The position numbers were made by a program, and so were the translations under genes. Below, piece by piece: positions 1 to 53,816 of a DNA stretch of 64,000 bases (position 1 is the stretch's first letter; every line of letters begins with the position of its first letter). Where the stretch lies: the NCBI GenBank assembly GCA_026745465.1, contig JACYXH010000175.1:2491501-2555500 (forward strand). The letters are read 5' to 3'. Source of the DNA: Lota lota (lineage: Eukaryota > Chordata > Actinopteri > Gadiformes > Lotidae). Below the pieces are notes generated by a model. The model saw only the letters and a program-made list of their open reading frames with translations. It did not search any database and had not been told where the DNA came from.

Positions 1-21
1 TAATGCAGCATAAGGACTCAC

Positions 22-40441
<40,420 letters not shown>

Positions 40442-41166
40442 CTTTTGCTGGCAGAGTGTCTTACCACTCAAAGGTTTGTCTGATGCCTACCCTCATTTTG
40501 ATTTGTACAACACTAAAAAGATGGGGGTGGACTCAGAGATGAATCTCCAACTGATCAATCCAAACTTCCATGAAAAATCGATCAACTGAACTCCCGGCAA
40601 TTTAAGGTCCTTCTCATCTGCCATCTCGAAAAAATTGGCTACTCCAGAGCACCGCCACCACAATTGCTTTGAACTTTCCAAGTCAACTAAATCTAAAAGT
40701 ATTAAAGCTTCTTCATCAACAAAAATAAAATCCAATCTAAAACAAATTAGTTTGACATCCCAGGCATAGCATGCCAATACAAATTAGGTTTTCAAGAAGC
40801 TGATTAAATTGTAATATGATACTGACATACAACCTTTGCCCTGATTAAATACATTTTAATACATCCCTCCAAGTGGAATCCTGATGTTCTTTGCATGCAG
40901 CATCATGTTGATGATTGAAGATTGGTTGTTGTAGTATTCATCACTCAAACATCCATAAATACAACGTATGAACAAAATAATTGTTGAACAAATGTGTGGC
41001 TACATTAATCCCATAAGAAAATAAGATTGCAGATGCAGTCACCCTCTCCATGGCTCCACAAAGGCTTTATCCATGGTCAACTTTCGTAAACTCTCCTAAA
41101 CTGGTGTGCAAGACAAGCTGTTCATGTCAAAGTCCTGTGTAGGATTTTGGAGAAGAAAATGGTAAT

Positions 41167-41184
41167 GGGGGGGGGGGGGGGGGG
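41167..41184. repeat. G18 homopolymer
   Basis: Intergenic G run about 0.7 kb upstream of the PLEKHG5 first coding exon. A G14 run at 39406-39419 lies within the adjacent intron. Confidence 0.9.
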
Positions 41185-41570
41185 ATTCGACCCACTCCAG
41201 TAGACAAGTGTAGTATTCATGCAGAGGTGAGTTGCATGCTGGGATGGGCAATCTCGGCCAATGGCCTTTAGACGTAGTCACACAAAGATCTCTTTTAAAC
41301 CTCCTCCCACACCCAGAGTGGACTTTCTTTACGATTTGTGCAGAACTGTAAAAGACTGACATTTTTCTGCATTAATTACAGCCCTCACCCTTTATGTCTC
41401 CTCAAAGATTTGTTATTTTGTATAAATGCAATTCTTATATTGAGTTAAATGAAACTGGGCTATTCTCAAATATTTGAGCTACTTAACCCTCAGAGGCTGA
41501 AAGGCCTAATATCCATGCTAGACACAACACAATATCTACTTTTCTAATGTTTGGAGGGAAAGAGCCCCAT

Positions 41571-41602
41571 GTAGATAGATAGACCGATAGATAGATAGAC
41601 CA
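41571..41602. repeat. Short GATA tetranucleotide repeat
   Basis: TAGATAGATAGACCGATAGATAGATAGACC, in the intergenic region upstream of PLEKHG5. Confidence 0.8.
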
Positions 41603-44600
41603 GCCATAATATTTTCCCTGAACTATTGCTGAAAAGGTTGATGCACTGCTATTATGCATCTAAAATGGGAAAAGAATTACTGTGAGTATCCAGCGAGCCA
41701 GGCAGGGGAAAGGGAGGAACGTTGTCACACACACACACACACACACACCAACCCAAATGTCCAATTTTGGTATAAGAAATTAGAGGGTAGAATGGGAGCT
41801 AGGTTCTGCAGACATATGGTAATAATCCCTACCCGCCTTGAGCACAGAGTTTCCTATTTAATGAAGAGAGCGGTCGTGCAGCATGAGAACCTCGCTGCAA
41901 ACCCGACGGCCAATTTCCACCTACCACAAACAAAAGAGGACTGGAGGAGGTGTCATCCCTCACTCACAACCTTCATTAGGAGGACGAGTGTATGGACTTC
42001 TCATGCTCTATTAAAACAAGAGCGCTATTGTGGATTTATAAACAAGGATGCTTGTTAAGCTGTGATAAGACCTGCATCAAATACATTTAATTAGATCACT
42101 AAAATAAAATCTTTTGAGGAACACCTTTTCTTTTTTATCCTAGCTGTTGTTCAGCTGCATGGAGTTCATCAGTTTTACGCAGTTCAGCTTCATTCATCTG
42201 TTAGTGGGAAAGTGAGAAGTTTAGCTATGATAGACCATGGTGCTGCCACATAGGTGCGCCCACTTTAACTATCACAAACTGGTCATTTGTCAATCAAATC
42301 AAAAAACTAAATAAAGACAATCTGCTTTTTATTGTTCTTGTTGTTAATCATGGTCAGTAGGGCGCATGCAATGTGCCTACATTACGTGAGGAATAGCTTG
42401 AGTTGCACTATTTAAAAAGACATCAACATACCGCTTATTTTTGGATCGCCACGTCTTAAATGTTTCAAAGTGAAAGGAAAATTTTTAATGCGGTGCGCGA
42501 GCAAGTGCGTGTGCATGAAGACAGAAAAAAACAATACATTCACATAACCCAGGACCCAGTAAGTTGGGCCTCATCACACTGTCTGAAGTATTAATGGGGA
42601 GTTGGAGAAATGTGTTGTTTAACCAAGTGCCAGTATAATAAGGAGCTCAAGGAGAGTCAGTACCAGCGTGTGCGCAGGGCAGAGTGTCTAAGCCTCAATG
42701 TTGACAGAGAGTGCAGTGGAAGGCTTGTGCGTGACCATGTGGAGAAGGTTTTGAGTTATATTTAGCAAGGTTGCGCATCTCACCGACTGAGTTTAACCCT
42801 TCGCAGACACTCCCAGACGTCGAGCGGAGGGGGGGTGGTGGGAGGGTGAGTTTATTATCACTTTGAGTAAAAGCCGAAGCGAGCTCCTTCCATTGCTAGC
42901 AACATGGCACACTAAATATGCAAGTTGTATAATGGAAGATTTTATGCCTATCACAAAGTCTTGTTTACATAAGAGTTTTGTTATTAAAATACAAATGTCA
43001 AATTTGTCTTTTAATAACAACACTTACAAATTCCAAATGGATGCTTTTGTGCAGGTAAAAGAAGAAGAAAAAAGGACCACAAAGCCATTTATATGTAACA
43101 CTTTTTTTATCACCATTGACGGCAATGTGACTGCACACTTTGCACAGCACAAGCCCTTCGGGACATGGGTATTTTTGTCCAGGTGGGCTAACACTTGGAG
43201 CCACATGCAATGACAATAAATAGCACTATTCAGGTTCTCAGAGGCATTGTGCAGGAACACCCATCAGTACATGGGGTCGGCTCCCTTGTGTGCACATGGA
43301 ACAGGGCGTGTAGAACCAAGTAAATTGCCATCAAACATATCATTTTAAAGTTCATCCAGCTTTTGAGAGGGACAACAGCACATCAACTTGTTGAGATGAA
43401 TAATCCTATAATTGAAACAATCTGGCTGAAATTGCAGGCTGTCAAAGGTCCACCAATAACAGACTTACGAGAAAATCAAAACACCTCTTCATGAAAGTAT
43501 GGTTATTGCCATAAAGAAGGTTGTCATATTAGTAAACAGTCATTTTACCAGGTGGGAGCATTTCGACTACAGGATATAATCAGGAATAAACATTTTCCAT
43601 TATGCTTGGAGTGTTCAAGTCTATCTGTGCGTTTCTTTCTATCCTTGAAACAAAGCCCAACAGATATATTGCTAAGTCTAAAGAGATACAGTACACATTT
43701 GACCCAACAAACAATATTGACGTTGGTAACTAAACTTTTATTAAATTAACAATATTTTCCATAAATATGGTTCACGTTAAAATATCTGGTGAAATTAATG
43801 TGAGTACAGGAAACCTATAAGAAAAGCCTTTGGCTATGCCTTATTCTTTGTATAATAATTTAAAACAGCTGACACTAGTTTATGAATGAATACCCCTTCA
43901 GGGCGAGGTCACCCTTTGCAATTTGATCCAAAGTTATAAACCCATGTATTCCTGGGAATACAATGGGCAAGGTGAAGCACGGGTGAAAAGTGTACTATAC
44001 AACAGTATCCATCTATACTGTGGTCTGGTGGTCTATTCTATTATATGCAAAGTGGGCCATAATGGAAAAATATATCACAGAGGGGTAGTGGGGGAGGTGG
44101 CCTCCAGCTGTGAGCATATGTTTTATCGGATAACCACTTCATGGTTGAAGGAAAACATCGGAAATGACTTTGCAAAGGGGTGTGGAAGCCACTGATTTAC
44201 AGTCTGGGACAATGTACTCATACTCCCTATTCAAATTTTAATATTCTGTGATTTCAAAGAAAATCTACCTTCAAAGATGTCTAACTTTCCATGAGCATAG
44301 CTGAGCAGTGCTAATTAATATTAGGATATTTTTTAAGGAGGGAGTGGTAAAATGGTTTGGTTACAAAGATTGGTTGGTTTAAAAAAAAAAAAGATAGGTG
44401 GTGTGAACATATATTGTTTTCTAGCTAACCTTAAAATTTCCGTGGAAAAACCCAATACACACCGTTCAATGAACTGGTGATCTTATGATCAAGAATCCGG
44501 CTATACTATTTACAGTATGAAACGAAAATGGAAATAATAGTCACACAACTATTCTGCAATAGGACAAAAACAGACACGATTTGACTAGCTATGCTTGAGC

Positions 44601-46632
44601 AGTAAAAGTCATTGGTGAGAGGCAAAGAAGCAGAACTCACTCCAGACCAGACTAGCAACAGGAAAAGACAAAGTAAAAGATGAAAGAAGGAAATGATGGT
44701 AGGAAAGAAAAAAGTGGAACAATGGAAGAGAATCTAAAGAAGGAAGTTGAAATGGTTACAAGCAATGGGCCAGGCCCACTAACACACAAACACACAATGT
44801 AGTATATACACTCAGATTATAGGAGTCAGACTAGCTGGGGCTTTGCAGCCATGTGTCATTCAGGTTCTAAATGCTCTTGCGAGCTGTCCATGTCCAATCC
44901 ATTGCGACTTGGATAGTTAGTGGGATTTTTTTTAATATTAAATGTCTTCACTTGGGGGCTACCAATGATAGTGAACTGCCTGACATATTAACACCATATT
45001 TTTAATCCATCAAAAATATCTCCCCCATTTATGCTTTTGGTGGATAGAATCCAGACAAGACATCTGGTCCCAGATTAGACTAGTGTGTTTAAGACAGGCT
45101 TAGGACTCTGGTGGCCTAGAACACTGAGGTGTTCCAGACTGCTAATTAGGCTGCTCAGCGTTAACTCCATACTGACCTTGCTTACTGTATATACACATTG
45201 GTTGACCACACTGTTGCAATGTGAACGGTTTGACAGTGTATAAGTGAACTTCATGTAAAGGCACTGGCTAATGTTGCTGGCACACTAGCCTCAAACATTC
45301 ATGTATAGTCGCTTGTGGTATCGTTAGGTTTTGTTTTGGTGGAAAAATGTAGGCATGTGTGTTATGTTGTGTCTGAAAATGCGAGACAATGGTGCCAATT
45401 TGAAATGTTCTAACTCCATTTGAGGTTTGGATTCACGATGTCTGGAGTGCAAATTAGTCCTTCCAACATACTTAACCCCCATTCCTACGTTTTAATCCAG
45501 CCACTAATTTGATGGGATTGAAGTTTATGTATGTTAATTAAATTGAAACTGCTCTCTGTCCTAGAGCAGCCTTCATTACCTACAATGCCTGTGTGACCAA
45601 TTGTCCCGTGGAATTCGATTGTTGAATAGATCCAACCCCATTAAAACTGCGAGACTGATGTCGCTTGCAAAGGAACTCAATGTCATGACAAAACGAATAA
45701 AACGCGATACGTCACACAATATTACTTACTGAGTCGTAATCTTAGACCAAGCCAACTCCTTGGGGGGGATTTGTGGAGAACTGAATTCATGGTCCACTTG
45801 TTTGGAACCATCTAAGCACGCGATTCTTCTGGAGACTCCTAAACACAGGTCTGGTCCGTCGTTGATTGGAAGTAAATGAGAATTCTTTCCTTCACATTCA
45901 AGTCTTCATTGTGCTTTTCTTAAATAGTGTCCTTGTCTTGTAGCTTCATTTCAGACTCGTTAGCCTCTTTGGTCGAATGTGTAGGGTCAATTGTGAAAAT
46001 TGGGAGCTCAGATCCCGATTAATGCACTCAATTATTGACAAAAATAACATTTAGCATTCCACTCGCCAGCGTCAGTGTTTGTATGATGTCAAATGTGACA
46101 GTACAGTACATAACGACCTGTTGCTGCAGTCTGTGTGAAGATCTCCTCGAGGTCCACTGGATCTTTTTGTTAGCAAAGGTTCGTGTTCCAGATCCCAATA
46201 CGTGTTCAATACGGAACAGATCTTCTACATCCATAACACAACTACATGAGTTAAATTACCGCCATCAACTCTAAATTATGTTCTGTTAAAGTTGGTCACA
46301 TTTCCCCCGCCTTGACTCGATCGACGTCGGCTGACAATCAACCATCAGCTCTGTCCCATTCATTCAGACAACCTCAACCTGGATCTACAAAGACTCGCCG
46401 TTTCTGAGACAATAATGCCATGTCGCCGCTAGGGGCGCTCAAGACACCAAGTCTCACCGTATTCATTGTATAAACATCTGCAAATCGTGGATGCTGCAAA
46501 CCAACGCAATGAGATGACCTAGATAGTATCGAAAAACAAAGTGTGGAAAATATCAACCATTACATCCAAATATCCATTTTAATAGTTGATAATTACTTTA
46601 TTTTGATCAAGTTGAATTTGAATTCAGTCATT

Positions 46633-46635
<3 letters not shown>

Positions 46636-46665
<30 letters not shown>
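46636..46665. repeat. (GT)15 microsatellite
   Basis: GT run that lies left of an inverted repeat (46713-46794). The (CA)n array on the other side is in the complementary orientation. Confidence 0.95.
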
Positions 46666-46668
<3 letters not shown>

Positions 46669-46712
46669 TCATTACATGCAAAACATGTCGCAACGCAACA
46701 TAGGGAACCTAT

Positions 46713-46794
46713 TATTTACCTTAGGGCAAGAGTAAATCCAACCTGTCTAACAGCCACGCAGCACCTTGGATTTACTCTTGGCCCCAGGTAAATA
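46713..46794. repeat. Inverted repeat (hairpin) between two microsatellites
   Basis: Arms 46713-46741 and 46766-46794 match in 26 of 29 positions when one is reverse complemented (TATTTACCT...AAGAGTAAATCCAA), with a 24-nt loop. No ORF. It could be a small MITE or a foldback left by repair between GT and CA arrays. The flanking microsatellites extend the symmetry. Confidence 0.7.
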
Positions 46795-46814
46795 GCTTTT
46801 TCAGCGTTGTGTTG

Positions 46815-46935
<121 letters not shown>

Positions 46936-47472
46936 GAGAGGGCACAACACACCAGCTACTTCCATGAGTGAATCTGTTATGGGTGGTCCTCATACTTTCT
47001 TGGATAACGTTCAATAACAGCCCTCCCTCCTCATCCCATCCAATCAAAGCACGTATTGTTTTGGCCAGCAGCACCACATGAGTTAAATCCTAATATGTTC
47101 ACTGGACCAACAAAGCAGTTAAGTCCTGCACATGAGTAGCTTTTACCACAGTTATCAGCTCAAAGTACTCTGGTTAAAAATAGCAGATAATAATAAGTGT
47201 AGTATAAAAAACCTCGTATTTTCCAATTGGGAGTTGGATTACAAGCAAACCAGGAGAAAGTATACCTCCTTATATAAAACAAAGATGACTATGCGCCCTC
47301 TAATATTGATGGTCTTTGTGAAATGATTTGATCTATTGTTTGCTCCCAATATGCTCAGCCTTGAGTGGATGGCTCTCTTTATTCTGCATGAGCTCTATCG
47401 GAAAATGTCCATCCTGTGAAAGTGCAAACAAGTGAAAACAATGACACAACCACAATGTAGCTCTGCTTGTTT

Positions 47473-47473
<1 letters not shown>

Positions 47474-47558
<85 letters not shown>
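47474..47558. repeat. (AC)42 microsatellite
   Basis: Perfect AC array about 1.2 kb past the NOL9 stop codon. Confidence 0.97.
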
Positions 47559-47562
<4 letters not shown>

Positions 47563-47935
47563 GACGAACAGCAAACAAGGGACATACAGGGTATGTTTAA
47601 ATTGCTTAACAAATGAGAAATTCTCCTCAGCAAGAATGGATGTTTACGACTAGAGTTCTTGGTGCTTCCCCCTACTGCCTTGTTCCACTCGATTATAAGC
47701 AAATAACGTTGTTTACCCTTTATACACATCGGCTATTAGTAACTATAGGGTCCAAGTTGTTTAGATTTGATGCTTAGAGCTAGAAGGAGCAGAATGTTAT
47801 CTACTTCCTGAGTCCTTCACCGTAAGAGTCCTTCAGACATATAAAGATATAATACTCTAATGTAGTTAGAAATGGCTCAATATGTAACTGTGAAGTCAAA
47901 TGTTGCTCTGAGGCCCACCAATACAAAGGACAGAC

Positions 47936-47941
47936 TTTATT
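47936..47941 (-). terminator. Candidate poly(A) signal for NOL9
   Basis: AATAAA on the minus strand, about 820 nt after the NOL9 stop. An ATTAAA variant at 48409-48414 is nearer and could be used instead. I cannot decide between them from sequence. Confidence 0.35.
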
Positions 47942-48758
47942 TTACAGCATACTCCTATAATATAAAATATACAATATGTTAATTTGTAAATGCATTAGTA
48001 AAATAATACATTGCATGTCCTTTCTACGCATCCACCCCAAAGAATGAAATGTAGTAGAATGCAAATGCTAAAAGCTATAGGGTCAAATTGAAATTGGTGC
48101 AAACAATTAATTTCATGCTCAAGAGCATTCGGTATTGAGGTGCTAAATTGAGCCTGCATAATCTTTGTACAGTGCAAGCAGAGAAAGAGGCTTTTACATT
48201 TCAAAACACATACTCCACATTCACTACTGTAATATTATGTGGTCGTTATTTTGGTTCTTAATTTGAGTTCCACTTAGCATCTATTTTAGCACGGAGGTTT
48301 AATTGTATGCTTTGAGTCACCAAGCATTTAACACTTCTTGTCTGGACTGCTAACCGTTTTCACACTGACCATAAAATCACTGAAGTTTGAAAAACAAGGA
48401 ATTTCACTTTTAATGTTTGAACAAATATTAAGTCTCTGTTTGGAATGCCATTGAACGGTGACATGAAATAAGAGCTTCAACTGTAGATGGTTGCTTATGT
48501 TTTGTCTTTAGGAGGGGGGAGAAGGGAACCCAGTGTCATTCATTTCACATTTTTTTCTCTCCATGGTACTTATCAGGACAATCATTGATATGGAAGAGCA
48601 ATCCACGCTCCACCAATGATGGACCTTCTTTTCACATTAGCCACTCCCTCAGTTTGGCAGAATCTCAGCTCTGTCGAGTGGAAGGCCATTTACAGCTTGG
48701 TGTAACAAGTCTTTAAACAAGGATAGAGAATCAACACACTGATGTGTCTCTGCAGTCG

Positions 48759-51700
48759 CTACATCCCCACTTGACCGGGCCTTGCCATGCCTTTGAAGAC
48801 ACGTATCTTCCCTGCTCCGGTCAGATCAAAGCTGTAGTCCGTGGTGACATAGGGCTTCTCTCCCTCGAAGCCAGACTGAAAACAGAGGAAGGAGAAATTA
48901 AAATGCAGTGACGTGTATGTTTCTTCATGTGTATCATTCATCCACGCAAAACTCAAGCTTAAGAATTTCAAGCTTAAGAATTGAGTGTAGCGACTCAGGC
49001 TTTAAAATGGTTAATCTGGTTTCGGGAGGTGAATATGGGCATAGAATGCTCACAGTCAGTGCTTCACTCACCTGTGTCGTGAGGATGCAGGAGGGCAGGG
49101 TGATGGCCCCCAGGAGGAGACAGTTGACGTTGCGGAGGATGGAAGGGTCCACGGGGGTGAGTAGGAAGTACAGGCCTCGCGCCATGTCGATGCCCCGGAG
49201 AACACCTGGCATTCATTACACGTGGTTAAAAACATCAACGTTTCAAACTTCACCTCACCCCCCCCCCCCCCCCCCCCCCAAAAGAGAGCTTGAAATGGGG
49301 TGAGTCAGTACACTGGTTATAATGAGGTGATAAGAGGACAGCTGCTTATTGTACACAGTAAAGATCCGGCAGGTTACCACTCACCGAAGCCCACACAGGG
49401 GCAGAGGGGTGCCTGGGAGAGGACCACCGGGCCTCCCCGGCTTGTCACCTTCTCCGCCAGGCAGCACAGCCCCACCAGGCTGGCGTTGGCGGCATACAGC
49501 ACGTGGCTGGGGGCCACCTCGCAATGGGTCACACCGATAGCCACAGCTGTATGGGGGACCTTCACCAAGGCAAAATAAAACAAACTTCAAAAATCAAATC
49601 ATGCAAATACATGTATCCTGACAGCATATTGTGTTAAGAAAGATACAATACACAGACGTTTAATATGTCTACCTCAGTTAGTCTGACATTTCTTGACCAC
49701 ATCTTTATAAAATAAGGCCTAGATGAAAATCCTACAGCCTTACAGTCAAATTGGTTATTTTAGTACGGAGTATGTAGTATCGTATTGGTGGTACAAGTGA
49801 TCAAAAGCTTATTGTTTGTATAGAAGAACATAGAGGGATCTTTTGTCGCAGCAGATACCAGTACCTGGTAGGGGGTGAGGCAGTGCAGCTGCCTGACAGG
49901 CCCTTGGTCAGCTTCTTGGAGTTGACTCAGGTAGGCCAGTAGAGAGAGCTCTCGGAGTTCATTGCTACGCTGGTGTTTCCTGGGCGATATAAGAGACGGG
50001 AGGTTAACGCGACTCCTTGTGGTGAAAGTGTGGAAATGCTTAACCTCTTGCCTTTTATCTTTATGCATCGGATCCTTGCTCTATTAAAGAAGATTCTACT
50101 GGAATGGCATTACAATCATTGAAGGCAGAAGTTGAGCTGGTGGTAGGGCTGCACAATTAATTACATATTTATCCAACTCGTGATTTTGGCCTCTGCAATT
50201 AGCTAATCGTGAAAAATACCTTCCGATTTTTATCACCCGTTACATTCAAATCAAATTACATAACATTACAACTCAGCAATGAGTGAGGAGCTCCAACGAA
50301 TCACAGGCACTGCCGTTAAGGGCACTAGAGTCGGATTAGGAATCACTACCACTAAATAAAGGTGGTCATGCCGGTAACGGCGTGGCCCACTCACGATGCT
50401 CCCTGGCGCCCCACTCCCTGGAAGGCGGACTGCACGGCCAGGTGGGTGTAGGTCCGGGCGGGGCTGTGGCCCTCCGTGAACTCGTCCATGGCCGTGTGCG
50501 CCGGGGGCTTGGTGAGGTAGCCCTGCGCCATCTGCAGGAGGTCTGGCGTGAGCGTGGGACACTGCATGGACTCGCCGTGGCCCAGTTGGACCACGTGGGA
50601 CACGGGCAAGAGACGGATCACGTCCACCAGAAGCTGGAACCCGAAACCTGGGGAACATCGAGAAACGGGCGTCGTTACGCGTATCTATTTTACACGCGCA
50701 CTCTGGAAGAATATCTTAACTCTTGAGAACGCTCAGACACTGACCTTTGACCCAGCCCATGGTGTTGATGACGACGGGAGTGTCCCTGCACTGGGAACGC
50801 CTGCTCCACAGGGACTTAATGGACTCCAGGTAGCGGTCCAGGTCGGAATCGCAGGACGACTGGCCGTAGTAGATCATGTGTTCTGGCGTGCGCTGGTGTG
50901 TGAAGGGAGGACCTTAAAAGAACGCTCAAGTCAGTCCGCGGCTTTTTGCTTCATAGAATATGCTATAGAAACTAGTTCAAACTAAAATAATACTCGAGAA
51001 GATGGACATCAGCATACCCAAAAGTGGCTCTGTCACAGTAGACAAGGACAGGCAGCCTGATGGGGTGAATTCGGTCTGGCCCAGGTCTCCCTCCAAGTAA
51101 TCTATACCCGTAGTGCTGGAAAGGCAAAAGAACTTAAGCTATTGAACTTCAAACCTCGAAAACAAAATGTCAAGTTATTATGACAGCTCTCATGAACCAA
51201 ACTGTTCAGCAGTACAACATATCCCACGTCAATTACCATTTAGAATTCTTCACTTTCACTAGGGGCCAATACGCAGTTCTCATATTCCATTTCCACATTT
51301 TAATGAAGAGTATAGATTTAGTTTGCTGTTACAATGGTCTTATTTAGGGACATTCAACATGGCTCTGTGTCCAAACTTATATTTTAAGTATGAAATAGAT
51401 TTTTTCAGGGAAATGTGATTTATGTCGACTACTGCATGAATAATCAGTTCATTTCCAATACATTATTGAAAGTAATACTTACTGATTGAGCAATGTATTG
51501 AGGAGGACTCGGATAAATGTGGACTTCCCTACATTCTTAGTTCCACATACAAGGACCACCACGCAACCATCCCCATCTCCTGGAAAGAAAGAAAAAAGGT
51601 GATTATTGTGTGAATAGACCCTAGAGATGAGCCTTTAGTGTCTAGCAGACCGCCTGATGGATTATGTGATGTACCTCTGCATAGACCCTAGAGATGAGCC

Positions 51701-53613
51701 CTTAGTCTCTAGCAGACCGCCTGATGGATTATGCGATGTACCTCTGCAAGCGCTAACCACCGTGTTGAGGGCCTCTCTGTAGCTCTGTGACATCGCCAGG
51801 CCTTCCACGTCACTGACCAGGGGGATCATACCCAACCCGTTGAGAGGCGTGTCCAGCACAGCCGACATGAGCTCACTCTACAAATCAGGAGGCCGAGAAA
51901 ACTTTGATCAAGCCTAGTCCATACAGTCAATTTCAAATTGTGTGAGATATTGGAAGATTTTATGATGGTTTGTAGAGCTGCCAAATCATTACAGGACATC
52001 ATCTGTGCCACAAAAAACTTGTAAAGGGTTTGTATGTGCATAAGAAAATGTTGAGGTATTAACCATGGAATAATCTGGTGAAATCTAAAAGGAAGTATAT
52101 GACACCCCCATATGCAGTACACCCTACATATCATCTCCAACCAGCTGGTTAACTAAAATGATAATGATGGGAAAGACACAACTTATAAATCAAATATATA
52201 GTGTATCTCTGGCTGAACTTACCACAGGGGGGCTGAACAATTCACTGAGATCTGGGAAGCTACAGAGGAAGCGTGTCAGAGGGGTCTCCATTGGCTCCAG
52301 AAGGATCACAGATGAGTTTAAGTTTATTCTTCTCAAAAGCCTTTTGCGTGATGCTGGATAAAAGAGACATATTAGTTATACAGTGTTCAAATCAAATTTA
52401 CTAAATCTGCAATACATCCTTGCTGGTGATAAATATATTGAATGATTCAATTGATATCATAAACGTGTCACAGTTAGTTTACTATGGGCTTGAGAGGATG
52501 GCTAAAAGTTGACTATGAAGCTCTTTGGTGAAAGAAAGCTTGAAGCAATCATCAAACCTGCCTCATGCCATCTTAACACATAAATAACCATGTATCCTTA
52601 AATGCTCCGGAACAGCGAATGAATGAATGAATAGTTTAGTACATGAATAGTAAAAAGGAATACCTGTATTCTGTGACTTGGGGGTGGGTGAAGTAGGTGC
52701 ATGTTTTTACCAGGTAGTATTACATCAAATGGGTGAAGGAGGTGCACGTGGTTACCGGGCGTAAGATACTTGCGGAGGATCGCCGTGGCTTCCATCCCCT
52801 CGTCTCGGGCATCATCGGTGCTTCCCAGCGCGGTGACCGTCAGCGGGCAGTGAGAGGCCGGAGAGAAGAGAGGATATGGCTGCTGGCCTTCTTCGATGGT
52901 GAACCCCATCACCTCAACGCGGCCGTACAGGCAGGTCAAAAGGCACTTCCCCCGGAAACACAGCGTCTACAGCAGAGACAATACCACACAGTTCTTTAAC
53001 CATGTTATAGGCACCGGCAAAATGTACTCGTTTCATTCAGCTGGGGAAAAAAAGGTTATGCAAGAATTTGAAAGGCGCCCTATATCAAGCACCTTAAAAA
53101 GTTAACTGATGTGAGTCTGCCTCATAGTGCTTTGTATACCTGAGATTTTTGCATGACCAGCACTGCATGATTCCGGTCTTCATCTCTCTCTGCACAGTAA
53201 TGAAAAGACTCTCCCTCCAAGCGCCCGGAGCTCACAGCCTCTATGCCATCTGCGGACTTCTCACCATTCCCAAGTGTGCTCTCACCATTGGCACTCCATT
53301 CTTGCCAGTCATTAGCCTCATTGTTTATTGTAACTGCCGAACTCCCGTTAGTATTTGGATATGACTTCTTACACTCATACAAAGTTTTTTTTTTTTCATT
53401 TGATCCAGAAAGGGTCTTTGCTTTCTTTTTCAGCCTTTTCACTTTGGGTTTCTTCTTAACTGCTGCTTGGTGTTCCTTGATCATTTTGACCAAATCAGGA
53501 CTTGAGTTGAGTTCAGATGAGTTCACGGGAGGTCTGCAGCGTTGGGCCTTAGTGTTCCTCCACTTGAGGGAAGCCCTAGCATTCTTTTCTGGAGCCAATT
53601 TGTTTACCTTCAT
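48759..53613 (-). CDS. NOL9: NOL9 polynucleotide 5'-hydroxyl kinase (pre-rRNA processing)
   Basis: Twelve coding exons in transcript order: 53613-53140, 52966-52756, 52353-52223, 51877-51742, 51579-51483, 51115-51018, 50912-50745, 50647-50395, 49979-49865, 49559-49385, 49205-49072, 48875-48759 (TAG). All phases join, giving 702 aa, which equals the length I recall for human NOL9. The N-terminus (about 53-66, KKKPKVKRLKKKAK) is a likely nucleolar signal. The Walker A motif GTKNVGKS lies at about 330-337, and the Grc3-family motif DYLEGDLGQTEF follows. TPVVINTMGWVKG is also typical of the family. Family knowledge: NOL9 phosphorylates 5'-OH RNA ends and works with LAS1L in ITS2 cleavage during 60S ribosome maturation. 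Two donors (51742 and 52756) have duplicated copies downstream. The start at 53613 is the first in-frame Met; a 5' UTR acceptor may lie just upstream. Confidence 0.97.
49258..49279. repeat. C22 homopolymer in a NOL9 intron
   Basis: On the NOL9 sense strand it is a G22 run ending 52 nt before the acceptor of exon 49205-49072. Confidence 0.95.
49980..50394. other. NOL9: NOL9 intron with hAT-like fragment
   Basis: The only recognisable content is the transposon-like fragment at 50143-50240. Confidence 0.75.
50143..50240 (+). mobile_element. hAT-type non-autonomous element fragment
   Basis: TAGGGCTGCACAATTAATTA, then CGTGATTTTGGCCTCTGCAATTA and AATCGTGA, resembles the teleost family whose end reads TAGGGCTGCACGATTAATCG. 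It sits in the NOL9 intron 49980-50394. A smaller similar ATTAATCG-rich stretch lies at 14318-14372. Confidence 0.5.
51116..51482. other. NOL9: NOL9 intron
   Basis: AT-rich; nothing recognised. Confidence 0.8.
51614..51747. repeat. 67-bp tandem duplication covering a NOL9 splice donor
   Basis: Two copies (51614-51680 and 51681-51747) differ at only a few bases. Copy 2 overlaps the last bases of exon 51877-51742 and its donor, and copy 1 carries the same exon-end/donor sequence (TGCAGAG|gtacat) again inside the intron. Confidence 0.93.
51878..52222. other. NOL9: NOL9 intron
   Basis: AT-rich; nothing recognised. Confidence 0.8.
52354..52755. other. NOL9: NOL9 intron with duplicated donor
   Basis: Contains the diverged 45-bp donor duplication at its 5' side and a short ATGA repeat near 52618. 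Confidence 0.8.
52680..52757. repeat. Diverged 45-bp tandem duplication at a NOL9 splice donor
   Basis: GGGTGAAGGAGGTGCACGTG at 52731-52750 resembles GGGTGAAGTAGGTGCATG at 52686-52703, with an offset of about 45 bp. Each copy ends in a donor-like GTAA on the NOL9 sense strand. The first donor (52755) is the one used in the gene model. Confidence 0.6.
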
Positions 53614-53816
53614 GTTCCTGCAGTCAATGCGTTGTCACTGGAAGGGAAATAGGACATTAGAGAGACAGTAGAGAAAGCACTTTTCATATAATCGCCTGTA
53701 TGTTGTATCTATGTTATAACAATTGACCCCCACCCTGATATTAACAGTACAGCATGACCTCAATAGTTTATGTTGTCAACACTATAAACTGTTAATAAAA
53801 ACACTTTAATAACCTA

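Noticed and set aside
40493-40777. Minus-strand 94-codon ORF upstream of the PLEKHG5 first exon
   Set aside because: It is separated from the exon frame by stops and shows no family resemblance.
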